A DNA stretch of 64,000 nucleotides. Source: Cryptomeria japonica. Lineage: Eukaryota > Streptophyta > Pinopsida > Cupressales > Cupressaceae. Every line of letters begins with the position of its first letter. The stretch's first letter is position 1. Shown here one piece after another: positions 11,279 to 22,837 of the stretch. The notes below the pieces were generated by a model, which was not told the DNA's origin, did not search any database, and saw only the letters and a list, made by a program, of their open reading frames with translations. The stretch covers positions 53,403,636 through 53,467,635 of the forward strand of contig NC_081414.1 of assembly GCF_030272615.1 (NCBI RefSeq). Direction: 5' to 3'. Position numbers and translations under genes: made by a program.

Positions 11279-12392
11279 ATGGAGAACTTAAGAAAGCAAT
11301 TAGAAGGAGCTCTTATGGACTATGATGCAAAGAAATTGAAGAATATCAAACTTGAAGATGATCTAAGGACTACACAAGAATTCATTCAAGGAGTTCAGGA
11401 GAATCTCACTATTGCTAGAAATAAGAGAAAATAACTTCATGAGAAGATGTAGAAAACGATGATGAAAAGGAAACTCTTAATGAGCTTGTAAGAAAGATGA
11501 GGCAAGAAAACATGACCTTGAGTAATGAAATGCAAGACATGACAATGAGATTTTGTAAAGACATTGAAGACAGAAGGAAGAATGAAGATGACTTGACTAG
11601 AAGATTCAATGATGCTGGAAATGAAAATCTAAGACTCAGTCATGAAAATGATATGTTAAAGATAAATCTGATTCACATGGAACATGATAAAATTGAACTT
11701 ATGAGATAGAAGGAAATTTTGGAAAATGAGTTGGCTACTGCAAATCAACATAAAGAGAAATTCAAGAAAAGTTTAGAAGAACTTGATGGTATGCTGAAAA
11801 ATCAGAAACCTAATGGAGACATTAATGGACTTGGATTTGAAGTTGGTGAAAGTTTCGGTACTGCAAAAAATCATGATCATAGTAAACTGGTAAGACAACC
11901 CAATGCCTACAGATTTAATGGGAAATGCTTTAACTATAACAAGTATGGTCATAGAGAAAATCAGTGTAGATCTAGAAATAATCAAAACACTAATGCACGC
12001 ACCGGTCAATGTTCCAAATGCAACAAAATTGGTCACAATTCAGAAAACTGCAGAATGAATGTAAGATGTTATGTTTGTGGAATATTTGGGCACTTATCTA
12101 ATCAATGAAGAACACAAACAGACATAGGATATGGAAAGGCTATTCAGAAAAAAAAAATGTGACTTGTTATGCTTGTAACAAGATTGGACATATTGCAAAA
12201 TTTTGTAGAAGTAAGACTTCACTGGCAAATAATAAAGGACCCAGTTTGAAAGGCAAAGAGAAGGTTGATGAGGTAAAGCAAGAATTTTCAAGACAATGGA
12301 TTAGAAAGACGAATCAAAATGTTGATGAGATTATTCCTTCACCAGTAGAACAAAGTATTACTCCACCGACAGGAGACTCTTCATCCAACTAA
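11279..12392 (+). pseudogene. A2 ORF1: coiled-coil and multi-zinc-knuckle gag-like protein, broken
   Basis: The start at 11279 is conserved as MENLRKQLE or a close variant in A3 (22552) and A4 (53762). The first two thirds encode a Glu/Lys/Asn-rich coiled coil. Four CCHC zinc knuckles follow at 11926-11967 (second Cys replaced by Tyr), 12010-12051, 12067-12108 (last Cys codon replaced by TGA) and 12165-12206. The frame ends at 12392 after a Ser-rich tail. Stops and at least one frameshift interrupt it. CCHC knuckles bind nucleic acid in retroelement nucleocapsids, so an RNA-packaging role is likely by analogy. No copia or gypsy capsid domain was recognised. Confidence 0.75.
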
Positions 12393-12545
12393 AAGATAAC
12401 CTTTTGGGGGTACTACAACAAGTTGAAAATCATGCAAGTTTATCCTCGCTCAATGATGAGAAGATGGACTTCTTCTCTACCGGCAGATGTGTTAAGTTTT
12501 ACTTAATCGGCAAACATTTAATGCAGTTGTTGGAGGAAAAGACAT

Positions 12546-12584
12546 TATAAATAAGTGATTTTCTCTCTTTTTCAATTCACCGAG
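12546..12584 (+). promoter_or_regulatory. Candidate core promoter for ORF2 in A2
   Basis: TATAAATA at 12546-12553 is followed 32 bases later (T to C) by CACCGAG at 12578-12584. The same pair at the same distance occurs upstream of ORF2 in A3 and A4, and a variant with 28-base spacing occurs in element B. The spacing is that expected between a plant TATA box and its start site. Transcription itself is inferred. Confidence 0.5.
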
Positions 12585-12694
12585 TATTCAAACTTTCAGA
12601 GAGCAGGAAAATCCGAGCGAAGGCATCCTTAGAAAGAAGTGAAGCAAGTTTTTTCAAGAATTCAAACCTATCAGGCAGATTAAGGTATTTATCA

Positions 12695-15600
12695 ATGGCT
12701 TCCTCCTCTGCTCCAGAATTTATTGCAAACCCTACTATTGTGGAAGTAGTTAAACGCCCTAGTCCCATTTTCAAGATTATCCTCAAGATAGCGAAACAAG
12801 ATGATACTCTAGGAGATTTTTCAAAAATTCCAAAAGGTGTTGCATATGCAGAAGACCCTAGAATCTATATTCATTGCCATATTGAGGAATTAGGTTCAGA
12901 GGAAATATTGAAAATGTATAAAAATGTTATCTATGATGAAAGTGGAAATGTGAAATCCGAACATAAGGTTATTAAAAATTTAGGTTTTGTGGAAATCCTT
13001 GACATCCTAGAATTTCCTAAGGAGGTAGTAAGGATTGTGCTTAGTAGAGTTCATGGTCAATTATTTTGGCTAGATTCTGTTTGTAAAATCACTAAGGAAG
13101 AAGTTAGGGCAGGGACTGGCTTACCCTTCACCAGTAGTAGGCCAGATAAAACTAAGAAGGTTTCCAATAACACAGTGATGATATTAACAGGAGGAACCTA
13201 TGATAGCAGATCCTTGAGAGTGAATGATGTAAGAGATGTGAATGTTAGATTCATAAGTATGATCTTAGGTTATAAGGCCACCCATGCAAATCGACTCAAC
13301 TCTATTTCTAGTCTTTGTTTTAAAAGTGCATATGATATGGTCAAAAGTGATGCAAAGATAGATCTATGTGAGTGGTTAAAGGATGAGTTAATAGATAATC
13401 TAAAAAAGATCAAAGGAGACAAGAAAGGTACTTTTCATTTTGGCAACCTACTTGTATGTCTGATGTTGTATCTCACCAAAGAGGTTCCTGGTATTGGCAA
13501 GAATACTTTGGTTATGATATACCGGTAGGAAAACAACTGTTAGATATCTTCACCGGTATGGGGACAGATAAGGATAACAATATAACAGAGTACTTCAAAA
13601 CATTCAAAGCTAAAATGAAAACAAGGGAAAGGTTACCACAAAGTATTGTAGACAAGTATGAGAAGGAAATATGTTTTGTAATTAAGAGGGATGAGATATG
13701 GATGGAGGCAGTTCTTCCTAGAGCTGTATGGGTGACATAAGTGGGATATGAGGCTGATGTAAACATAATTGAAACTTATGCCAAAGCCCTTTAGAAGCCC
13801 CTAGAGAACTGGAAGAAAAGGTTTTTGGAAATGCTCAAACAATAGAAAGTGATGTACAAACATTAAAATAGAGAAAGAGAAGAGAAAAATACATAAGATG
13901 TGCATCTAAACAAGTTAAGGAAATAAAAGAAAATATCATGAATATCACCGGTATTAAAGAAAGTGACTTAGAAGGATTACAACCAGAGGCTCATCTCTCA
14001 CTGGTTGGTACATCATTAGATAGTGAAATTCTTGCTGAATTCAAAAGAGTAGATAGGAAGAGAAAACCCTCACCGGTACCCTCTCCTACACCCAAGAAGA
14101 CAAGGAAGAAATAACAGGAAGTGAGGCCACCGGCAAAGAAGTTGACACCAAAGAAGAAAAATCAGCAACAAGTTATACCGCCATTGGACAACTTACTGAA
14201 TGAAATAACTAATGATGACAACTTATCCAATGTGAGCAAATTATATGATACATTCACTAATGAAGAGAAAGAAAGTATAGAGAATAGAATCATCCTACAT
14301 ATTGACATATATAAGAAAGTGTTAATAGAAGTTGTAGATGATTTGCCTAGTGAATTCTATAGGCGGTTAGATGCTAAGAGGTTAGAAATTATGGAGCTAG
14401 ATAAGAAAATTAAAATTGAGAAACTTCTAGCTGTACATCCAGTCAAATTTGTTGAAGAAATTGATGAATTGATTAGTGAAGCTAATAGGTTAGTTTTTGC
14501 AAGCGGACACTGGCATGTGATTGTAATGACTGGAAGGGTTAATGAAATTTCAGAAGAAATAATTGACAAATGTGACATCTTCTTTATTGAGAAAGAAAAA
14601 CAAGAAGAACATAAAAGACCTACAACTTTCAAATTTTATCAAAAGGACAAAGACAAGGGGAAAGACAAGGTAGGTGGACTACCAAACATTAAAGTAACTG
14701 ATAACCTACCACCACCTTCAGTTACTCCACTGGTATAGACTGATAGTACACCAGCTACTAAAAATGTGGATACACCACATGAGGATACAAACCCTGAGTC
14801 TAAAATTTTGTACACTACGAACATAGACACTCAGGAGGTTAACATTGTAGTTGATAAGGAAAGCACAAAGGAAAAGAAAGATGTTTCTACTGAGCAACCG
14901 ATAGATAATATTAAGGTTGGAACAAAGGTAGATAATATTAGGGTTAAGACACAAGTGGAGCAATCTGAGCATTCAGAGGAACCCTTGGTTAGTGAAATGG
15001 TTAATGACAATACCAATGCAAGAACAAGGAAACCTATAGAAATAGTAACTAAGATACCGACAACAGAGAATAAAGAAAAACCAATGGAGATACTAGTAGT
15101 AGATAACACAGTGAAACAAGTAGAGAAACTGGTAGAGTCACATGGACACATTGAGATAGTGAAACTGGTAACCATAGAGAAACCAAAACCTTTTCTAGTG
15201 GAAATGCGAACATAGACTGAACCACCAGAGGTCGAGACAAGCAAAGTGGTTACTCCCACCGGAAGCACTGAGATTGTAAAGGTAGTTGGGCAGACATCTA
15301 GTACTTCACTGACATAATTTAGACCCACCAATGTGACTGAAGTACTTTTGGATTCAATAAAGAAAATAACAGACTGTAATGCATTGGCCTATAAGGCAAT
15401 TGATGACACAATTCCTATTCTTAAGTTGATTGCACCCAAATGCAAAGTAGATAATAAGGATTCTTTGAGTCAGTTAGACACATTGTCTAAATATATTACT
15501 GGCAATATAATAATTGTTGATCAAATAAATGAAGAAACATTCAAGGAGAAAATGGTAAAAGAAAAAGAGAAATTCTTTGAGGAAACAATAAAAAAGTGCA

Positions 15601-16145
15601 TGAAACATATTTATACTCTTCTACCAACACTAAGCACAACAATTATGGAGTTTAAGGAACTGTACAAAGATACTTGCAAGACAAATATGTTGACAGTTGA
15701 CATTGACAAAGTAATCAACAAAGTTCAAAAGGCAATTAATGACATAGCTGATAATATCATTGGTTCATCTGAACCTATATCAGTCATTGAACAGGAAATT
15801 ACTGGATTTATAGAAAAATTGGAGAAGAAAGAGAAAGAGAAGGAAAGGATAAAGGCAAAAGCTAGAGAGCTAAAGTGCAAAATTAGTCATAAGTTAGATA
15901 ATCTTATCTCTTTATGGAGAGAAATCTCGAAGGCACTAATTCAAGGTCAAAAGACACCAGAATAACAAATGCATCATCTCACCAGTTCAATTCAGAGAAC
16001 TGAGGCAACTATGAAGGACACTAACATGTTTATTCAGAGCTTGAATTTGGTCTTAGAAGACTTATTCTAGATTGTAACTAGCCGGTTACAAAGTTCAAGC
16101 TAAAAATTGCACTCATTTGACAATTTTGACAACCTTTGTCATTGA
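12695..16145 (+). pseudogene. A2 ORF2: large conserved protein of unknown function, broken
   Basis: The start MASSSAPEFIANPT is matched in A3 (MAFTSAHEYIANPT) and A4 (MVSSSAPELIANPT). The N-terminal ~360 residues form a conserved head with LSRVHGQLFWL, KITKEEV and GNLLVCLMLY motifs. A Lys/Arg-rich segment resembling a nuclear localisation signal follows (about 14080-14170). The last third is Lys/Glu-rich and probably a coiled coil, ending DNLCH then TGA at 16143. A one-base loss near 13500, a TAA at 13738 and further stops break it. Original length was about 1,150 codons. No enzyme motif was found; it is not reverse transcriptase, integrase, protease or a known envelope protein by inspection. 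Confidence 0.75.
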
Positions 16146-16149
16146 TGTC

Positions 16150-16315
16150 AAAGGGGGAGTAGTAGGACAGAGAAAAATGATTATCAGAGGATATCATCTT
16201 CTTAGGGGGAGCACACATTTTGGAGCACACATTTTTGGTAAAATTTTGGACTTCATTTTTGGATAGTTTTTGGATTTTTCTCATGAGTGTTGCCATCAAT
16301 GCCAAAGGGGGAGAT
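16150..16315 (+). other. Repeated polypurine tracts before the A2 3' LTR
   Basis: AAAGGGGGAGTA at 16150-16161, a TAGGGGGAGC variant near 16203-16212 and the LTR-adjacent AAAGGGGGAGAT at 16304-16315. The last one directly abuts the LTR start and is the plus-strand primer; the others are extra copies. Confidence 0.8.
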
Positions 16316-17087
16316 TGTTGGCATTGCACACTCCAATGAGAATTGAAGGTTATTGAAGGTATTATAATTGATGGCAATCTTGTAGTATTATGGAAATCGA
16401 CAGGCACCAGCACCGGCACTGACAGGCACTTCATCGACATGACAACAATGTTCACTGGCATCCCAGTCGATAGGAACAACTTTTTGTAATTAATTATAAT
16501 ATCTTTTGTAAAGCCAACATGGAATATTGTAATAGACTAATATAAGTATGAGATCTTGTAAATCATTTTCATATAGAAAAGACATGATGAATATGGCAGA
16601 AATGATAAGCGAATATTAAGGCAAATTTTGTATAAGGTTATGGTCATAGTATGAGCTTAAACCGTTACTAAATTTGGCATAGAAGATGCTGACTTGTAGC
16701 AGTACATTATATTAGATTCTCATAATCCATTTTGTAAGTTAGTGAGACTTTCTTTGAAATTGAGTAGTGAGCTCTGGGCAGTTGGCCTTCCTGCATGTGT
16801 AGGCCCCTCATGTAAGTAATATCCATTCATTGGCTAGTGAGTGAATATTGTGGGTCACAAATCCCACCGAAGTTTTTCCCACACTGGGTTTCCTCGCCAA
16901 AAATCTTGTGTTATGGTGTGCTTTCTATGTTGTCTTTACTGTTCACATTTACTGCATTAATTCTTGTTTACCGGTACATTGTTTTGGAATGCAAATTACT
17001 TAATAAGGTCAAATATTCTGTTAATCGATTAGATACTGATTCACCCCCCCCCACTTAGTATCTTTGGGACTATCATTAATCCTAATA
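16316..17087 (+). repeat. 3' LTR of A2
   Basis: Starts TGTTGGCATTGCACACTCC and ends CCTAATA (CA mutated to TA). The U5 hairpin arms are AGATACTGA (17031-17039) and TTAGTATCT (17055-17063), around a C-rich loop. Confidence 0.9.
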
Positions 17088-17137
17088 AATGTAATGTGTG
17101 GGTAGCACCTATTGTGGTATTCCCAGGATGTCTTATG

Positions 17138-17691
17138 TGTTGGATATTATTTGTTTTGGTCTAAGGCTGACATGGTTTGTAAATATGTAATTGGTTTATT
17201 GTTTGATGGCTGACCTGATTGTTTATGGTCGAGGGTTTGTATAAATAAGATGTAAGATATCCTTGTAGATCATCATGGTTATTGTAAGAGGTCATGGTCA
17301 AGGAATGTAATGCACGAATAATGTAATATCATTCAAGAAGAGGAGTTGGTTGATCATTGGAGATCCAATTGGGTTTGTGTAAGAGGATTTATTCCTTCAG
17401 TATTGAGCTTAACCATAATTGTACTCTGGCATAGGAGATGCCATGTTTTGCAATTCAACACTTTTCCAAATTGTAGTTTGGATTTGTATGTAGTCAGTGA
17501 GGCTCCTTTTGTGATGAGCAATGTGCTCTAAGTTGTTGGCCTTCCTGCATGTGCAGGCCCCTTCATTGTAATTCACATACTTACTATAGAAGTATTATCT
17601 GATTGTGGGTAGGCTTCCCACCGTGGTTTTTCCCTTTATTGGGTTTTCCATGTACAAATATTGGTGTTGTGTGGATGGCATTTATTATGTG
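17138..17691 (+). repeat. 5' LTR of D, first part
   Basis: Begins TGTTGGATATTA, a normal LTR start, and is cut at 17691 by the insertion of A3. It continues at 32597. The joined LTR is about 708 bp. Confidence 0.65.
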
Positions 17692-18490
17692 TGTTAGGAT
17701 TCCCATAGATACTGAGACGGGGGGGTGAATCAGTATCTAATTGGTGTATTGAATTTCTTAACTTAAAACATGTAGAACATATTATAACAGTGTACCGGTA
17801 TGCAAGAAATAATGCAATAAATAGAATTAAAAACATCCACATGAAAAGCACACCATGACACAAGGATTTAATGAGGAAACCTGATGTGGGAAAAACCTCG
17901 GTGGGATTTGTGACCCACAATATTCACTTACTGGCCAATAAGAGAATATTACTTACAAGAGGGTTCTGTACATGCAGGAAGGCCAACTGCCTAGAGCTCA
18001 TTGCTCAATGGGAAGTCTCATTGACTTAAAATGTGGATTATACAAATCCAATATCTTGTATTGCTTTACAATTGCATCTATAATGCTAGATCCAATATCG
18101 GTTTCTACTCTGTTCTTTACATAAAACCTTCAACCTATATTTTGCATAATAGGTCTACCTAATATCTTTTTCTTATCTCCTACAAAATGTCTACAATGAT
18201 CTCTCTTATATATAAGAGTCATTTTACAACTTTCCAAGTCGGCTTACAAAGTTTTTACAATAATAAGCAAAATATAATGTATCAAAAATCCTGTCGGCCT
18301 CTATACTGGTATGCTTCCTTTCTTTGTGGTGCCGGTGGTCTGAGTGCCAGTGTAGAGTGTGATCTGTTGATGCCGGTGAACTATCTTGCTAGTGTAATGC
18401 CTTGCCGGTGCCATAGGATTGTAAGGTTGCCATCAATGACAAAACCTTCAATCACCTACAATGTCTCATTGGAGTGTGCATATGCCAACA
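17692..18490 (-). repeat. 3' LTR of A3
   Basis: 799 bp, homologous to the A2 and A4 LTRs. On the minus strand it starts TGTTGGCATATGCACACTCC and ends CCTAACA. The purine tract CCAAAGGGAGAGAT adjoins it at 18504-18491. Confidence 0.9.
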
Positions 18491-18504
18491 ATCTCTCCCT
18501 TTGG
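18491..18504 (-). other. Polypurine tract of A3
   Basis: Minus-strand CCAAAGGGAGAGAT directly before the 3' LTR. A second tract, AAAGGGGGAGTAG, lies near 18650 on the same strand, just after the ORF2 stop. Confidence 0.8.
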
Positions 18505-18660
18505 CATTGATGGAAACACTCATGAGAAAATTCAAAAGTGTATCCAAAACTGTAATCCAAAAATGTTTCCAAAAATATGTTACCAAAAATATAAGAACTC
18601 CCCCTGAGTAGATAAGTCTTTTGCCGGTTATTTTCTCATACTACTACTCCCCCTTTGGCA

Positions 18661-21087
18661 TTAATGCCAAAGGTTGTCAAGATGTCAGTAGAGTTGTAGT
18701 CTCAACCTTGTAACTGGGTAGTTACAATTTGAAATATATCCACCAAAATCAAGTTTATACTCTCCATAAACTTCTTACTGTCTCTATTCTTTTAACTGTA
18801 CCGGTGAGGTGCTGCATATACTCTGCCAATGTTTTTTATCCCTGTATCAGTGCCTCAGATATTTCCTTCCGCAATGATGCTAGATAGTCCAATCTTGGAC
18901 TCAGTTTTAGTCTTAAATTCTTTGCCTTATCCACTATTATCTCCTTTTCTCTTTCTAACTTAAGTAACTCTTCCTCAAAATTTGTTATCCTTTGCTCAAA
19001 AAATGATAATGTATCAGGTGAGTTAACAAAATTATCAACAAGTTTATTGATTTCATCTTGTACCTTGCTCATCTTCTTATCTATGTCTACTGTCAAAAAG
19101 TTTGTCTTGTAGGTATCTTTGTATAGAGTTTTGTATTTTTTCAATAAGTTACATAGTTCGGGTAGAAGTGTGTCAAATTCCCTAGTACACTTCTTTATCT
19201 GATCTTCAAAGAATTTTTGCTTTTCAATTTCTACCTTATTCTTCAAAGTCTCTTCCTTTATTTGCTCGACAGTCACTGTGTTCTCAGTGATGTATTTACA
19301 CAAAGTATCAAGTTGTTTTAAAGAATCCTTATTGTCTATGTTACAGTTAGGAGGAATTACCTTCAAAATTGGGATTGTGTCATCTATAGCTTTATAAGCC
19401 TGTGAACTACAATCTGTTATCCTTTTGATTGAATCTAAGAGTACCTCAGTTACATTTGTTGATTTGTAGCTTGCTGAGGAGGAACCAACATTCTGAATCT
19501 CGTCGGTGGAGGAAGTAACCAAGCTTGTTGTGACCTTTGGTAGGTCTATTTGTGTTTGCATTTCCTTAAGCAATGGATTGTGTACTTCTCCTGTTGCCAA
19601 TTGTATTGTTTCCTCATGACTCTATTCCTGTACCTGTTCCTGTTCTGGAGCCTTTTGCTCTTCTTGTTTCTCTGTTTGTTCTCCTAGGTGAGGGTGTGGT
19701 TGCCGGTGAAGGATATCTTTTCCTTACAACTCTTTTGAAAGCTACAGGCATGCCACTCTCTGAAGAAGTGTCTACTAGTGATTGGTGAGTCTTAGGCTGT
19801 AGAGTTCCTAACTCATCCTTAGTGATACCGGTTTGCTTTAATACATCTTCTTTAATAGCCTTTGCCTGTCTAGAACCTCTTCTCACAACTGCCCCAACCT
19901 TTTTCACTCTCTTCTTAGATTGAATTTGTTTTTCTATGGTCTCAACACTACCAAATACTTCTTCCTTTGGTTCATTTGGTGCTTCCAGAAGTGCTTTAGC
20001 ATAAGTCTCAATTATATGATCATCTATCTCATAGCCCATCTCTGTTACCCAGATTGCTCTTGGGATGACTGCTTCGATCCAGATGTCACCCTTTTTTATT
20101 ACAAAACATATATCATCCTTGTACTTGTCAACAATCTTTTGTGATAATCTGATTCTCTTCTTCATTTTGGCCTTAAGTGCTTGAAAGTATTCATGGATAT
20201 TCTTTTCCTTGTCTTCACCCATGTTGTTGAATAGTTTTGTCAACTATTTTCCTACCGGTATATCAAATCCAAGTACTTTATAGCCTATACTGGGAACCTG
20301 TTTGGTTATGTGTAGCATCAAGCATACAAGCAGATTACCAAATCTAAAAGTTCCTTTCTTATCTTTCTTTATCTTGCCTAAGTTGTCAATTAACTCATCT
20401 TTTAACCATTCACATATGTCAATTTTCACATTGTCTGTAACCATATCATAAGCACTCTTAATGCATAAACTTGAAACTGAGTTAAGTCTATTTGCATGAG
20501 TAGCTTTATACCCTAAAATCATGCTAACAAATCTCACATTTATATTTGTTACATCGTTTACCCTCAAGGACCTTGTGTCTGATGTTGCACCAGTTAATTT
20601 AGTTACTAGGTCATTTGAGACCTTTTTAGTCTTGTCTAGTCTTTTACCGATGGACGGTAACCTTGTGACAACTTTCACAACTTCCTTGGTAATTTTGTGA
20701 ATTACATCTAACCAGAAAAATTCACCATGTACCCTGCTTAAGACTATGCTAATCTCATACTTGGGAAATTTAGGAATGCAGGGGATTTTCAGTAAATCCT
20801 ATGGTTTCAATGATTTTATGTTTCAGTTTTACATTTATGAAATTATCACATATGATAGATTTATACATTTTTTTGATCTCTTCATCTCCCAATTCCTCTA
20901 TGTTATAGTGAATGTAAATTCTGGTGTCTTCAACATAAACAACTCCTTTTGGTATTTGAGAGAAAGCACCTACATTGTCATCTTTCTTTGCTACCTCGGG
21001 AACTAGTTGAAATATGGGCCTAGGGCATTTTATAACCTCGACTACAGTAGGGTTTGCTATATATTCATGTGCAGAGGTGAATGCCAT
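18661..21087 (-). pseudogene. A3 ORF2 with an internal deletion of about 1 kb
   Basis: The head begins MAFTSAHEYIANPT at 21087 and keeps the RFVSMILGYK, GNLLVCLMLH and EMGYEIDDHI motifs shared with A2 and A4. The basic segment is partly retained (about 19640-19720). The following ~1 kb, present in A2 as 14150-15180, is missing; the sequence passes directly to the C-terminal part containing EVLLDSIKRITDC. It ends DNLWH then TAA at 18661. Stops interrupt the frame near 20770, 20243 and 19600. The C-terminal third is Lys/Glu-rich and likely a coiled coil. Function unknown. Confidence 0.7.
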
Positions 21088-21199
21088 GATGATAAATACC
21101 TTTTTCTATCTTTGGGTGGATTGATTACTTGAAGTGCTTCGTCTCTTTTCTTGAAATCCCTTAGCTCTGCAAATTTTGCGCTCTTCGAATGTTTGAAAT

Positions 21200-21238
21200 C
21201 TCGGTGAAGTGAAATGGAGCCAAACCCACAAATTTATA
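21200..21238 (-). promoter_or_regulatory. Candidate core promoter for ORF2 in A3
   Basis: On the minus strand TATAAATT (21238-21231) is followed by CACCGAG (21206-21200), 32 bases from T to C, exactly as in A2 and A4. Confidence 0.5.
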
Positions 21239-21394
21239 ATGTTTATTTGCCATTTACCACATTTAATGCATGCCAGTTAAGTAGTCACTTAACATTGTCT
21301 GTCGGTAATGAAGTAATTTCCAACTTCTCACCTCTAACCAAGGGAATAATAGCACGTGTGTCATTAGATTGCCAAACCCTCAAGGAAACTTTCT

Positions 21395-22552
21395 TCAATT
21401 TGATGAAGAAATTCCTGCTAGTGGAGCACTACTTTGTCCTGCCGGTGAAGCATCACTTTGTCTTGCTGGTGAAGCATTGATTGGTTCTACCGATGGAGGA
21501 GTATTACCAACATTTAGATCAGCTTTTCTAATCCATTGTTTTGAGAATTCTTGCTTAACCTCTTCAACTTTTTATTTACCTTTCAAGCTAGAACTTTTGT
21601 TGTCTGGCGGTGATCCTTTACTTCTACAGAATTTTACAATATGCCCAATCTTGTTACATGCATAACAAGTCACATTATTCTTCTAAATAGCTTTCCCATA
21701 ACCTATGCCAGTTTGTGTTCTGCATTGATTAGATAAATGTCCAAATCTTCCACAAACATAACATCTCACATTCATTCAGCAATTTTCAGAGTTGTGACCA
21801 ACTTTGTTGCATTTTGAATAGTGATTGGTGGGTGCGTTGATATTCTGATAATTTCTAGATCTACATTCATTTTCTCTATGACCATACTTATTATAGTTAA
21901 AGCATTTTCCATTGAATTTATAAGCATTAGGTTGCCTTACCAGTTTGCTGTGATCCTATGTGTTTGCAGTACCGTAGCTTTCACCAACTTCAAAGCCAAA
22001 TCTAGAAGTGTCACCTTTAGGTTTTTGATTCTTCAACAAGTTTCCAAGTTCCTCTGAGCTTTTCTTGAATTTTTCTTTATGTTGATTTGCAGTTTCTAGT
22101 TCTCTTTCTAAGACTTCTTTCTGCCTCATCAGTTCATTGGACTCATTCTGAGTGTGCACCAGATCTGTCTTCAATAAATCATTTTCATAGCTAAGTCTTG
22201 TGTTCTCATTTGCCACATCACTTAGTCTTCTAGTCAATTATTCTTCATTCTTCTTCCTATCTTCAATTTCCTTACAAAATCTCATAGTCATATCCTGCAT
22301 CTCATTCTTTGTTGTCATGTTCTCTTGTTTCAACTTATTTATCATATCATTAAGTGATTCCTTTTCATCATTCTCATTTTGCATCTTTTCACAAAGTTCT
22401 CTTCTCTTATTTCTTGCAATAGTAAGATTCTCTTGAAGTGCTTGAATGATATCCTGAGCAGCCTTTAGATTATCTTCTAGTTTGATATTTTTCAATTTTT
22501 CTGTATCATAGTTTGAGAGAGCTCCTTCAAGTTGCTTCATCAGATTTTCCAT
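21395..22552 (-). pseudogene. A3 ORF1: coiled-coil and zinc-knuckle gag-like protein, broken
   Basis: The start MENLMKQLEGAL at 22552 lies about 35 bases after the primer site. The coiled-coil part runs to about 22000 with a stop near 22238. Zinc knuckles follow between about 21930 and 21640 in the same order as A2. As in A2, the second Cys of the first knuckle is Tyr, and the second knuckle also carries a Cys to Tyr change. It ends in a Ser/Pro-rich tail and TGA at 21395. Likely an RNA-binding structural protein by analogy with retroelement nucleocapsids. Confidence 0.7.
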
Positions 22553-22586
22553 ATCTATTGGTGTCAAGATATTCCTCAAGCTGTTA

Positions 22587-22599
22587 GGCTCTGATACCA
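22587..22599 (-). other. Primer-binding site of A3
   Basis: On the minus strand TGGTATCAGAGCC, identical to the A2 site, two bases from the LTR end. Confidence 0.9.
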
Positions 22600-22601
22600 A
22601 T

Positions 22602-22837
22602 TGTTAGGATTCCCATAGATACTGAGGGGGGGGAGGGGGTGAATTAGTATCTAACTGGTGTATTGAATTTCTTAACTTAAAACATGTACAACATATTATA
22701 ACAGTGTACCGATATGCAAGAAATAATGCAATAAATAGAATTAAAAACATCCACATGAAAAGCACACCATGACACAAACATTTAATGAGGAAACCCAGAG
22801 TGGGAAAAACCTTGGTGGGATTTGTGACCCACAATAT
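22602..22837 (-). repeat. 5' LTR of A3, inner part
   Basis: Last 236 bases of the LTR, cut by copia element C at 22837. It carries the U5 hairpin arms at 22617-22625 and 22644-22652. The rest of the LTR is at 32031-32591. Confidence 0.9.

Larger units (their letters stand above)
11030..17087 (+). mobile_element. Element A2: non-autonomous two-ORF LTR retrotransposon, 5' truncated
   Basis: The layout is a partial 5' LTR (11030-11207), primer site, ORF1, promoter-like spacer, ORF2, repeated purine tracts and a full 3' LTR (16316-17087, 772 bp). No protease, integrase, reverse transcriptase or RNase H is present anywhere in the roughly 5.1 kb interior. Three other copies of the family occur in the window (A3, A4 and the fragment at 7966-8155). 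The left LTR boundary is lost, so target duplications cannot be checked. Confidence 0.85.

Noticed and set aside
14831-15331. Minus-strand open frame of 166 residues opposite ORF2 of A2
   Set aside because: It is antisense to the ORF2 middle region, Ser/Thr/Val-rich, and not conserved as a frame of its own; the same shadow appears opposite A4 at 57117-57596.
12695-16145. Envelope-like gene in ORF2 of family A
   Set aside because: No signal peptide, no transmembrane segment near the end and a strongly Lys/Glu-rich tail; position differs from env-like genes, which follow pol.
17088-17137. Possible extension of the D LTR to the left, up to A2
   Set aside because: TGTTGGATATTA at 17138 is a better LTR start, and no counterpart of these 50 bases could be checked because the 3' LTR of D is truncated.
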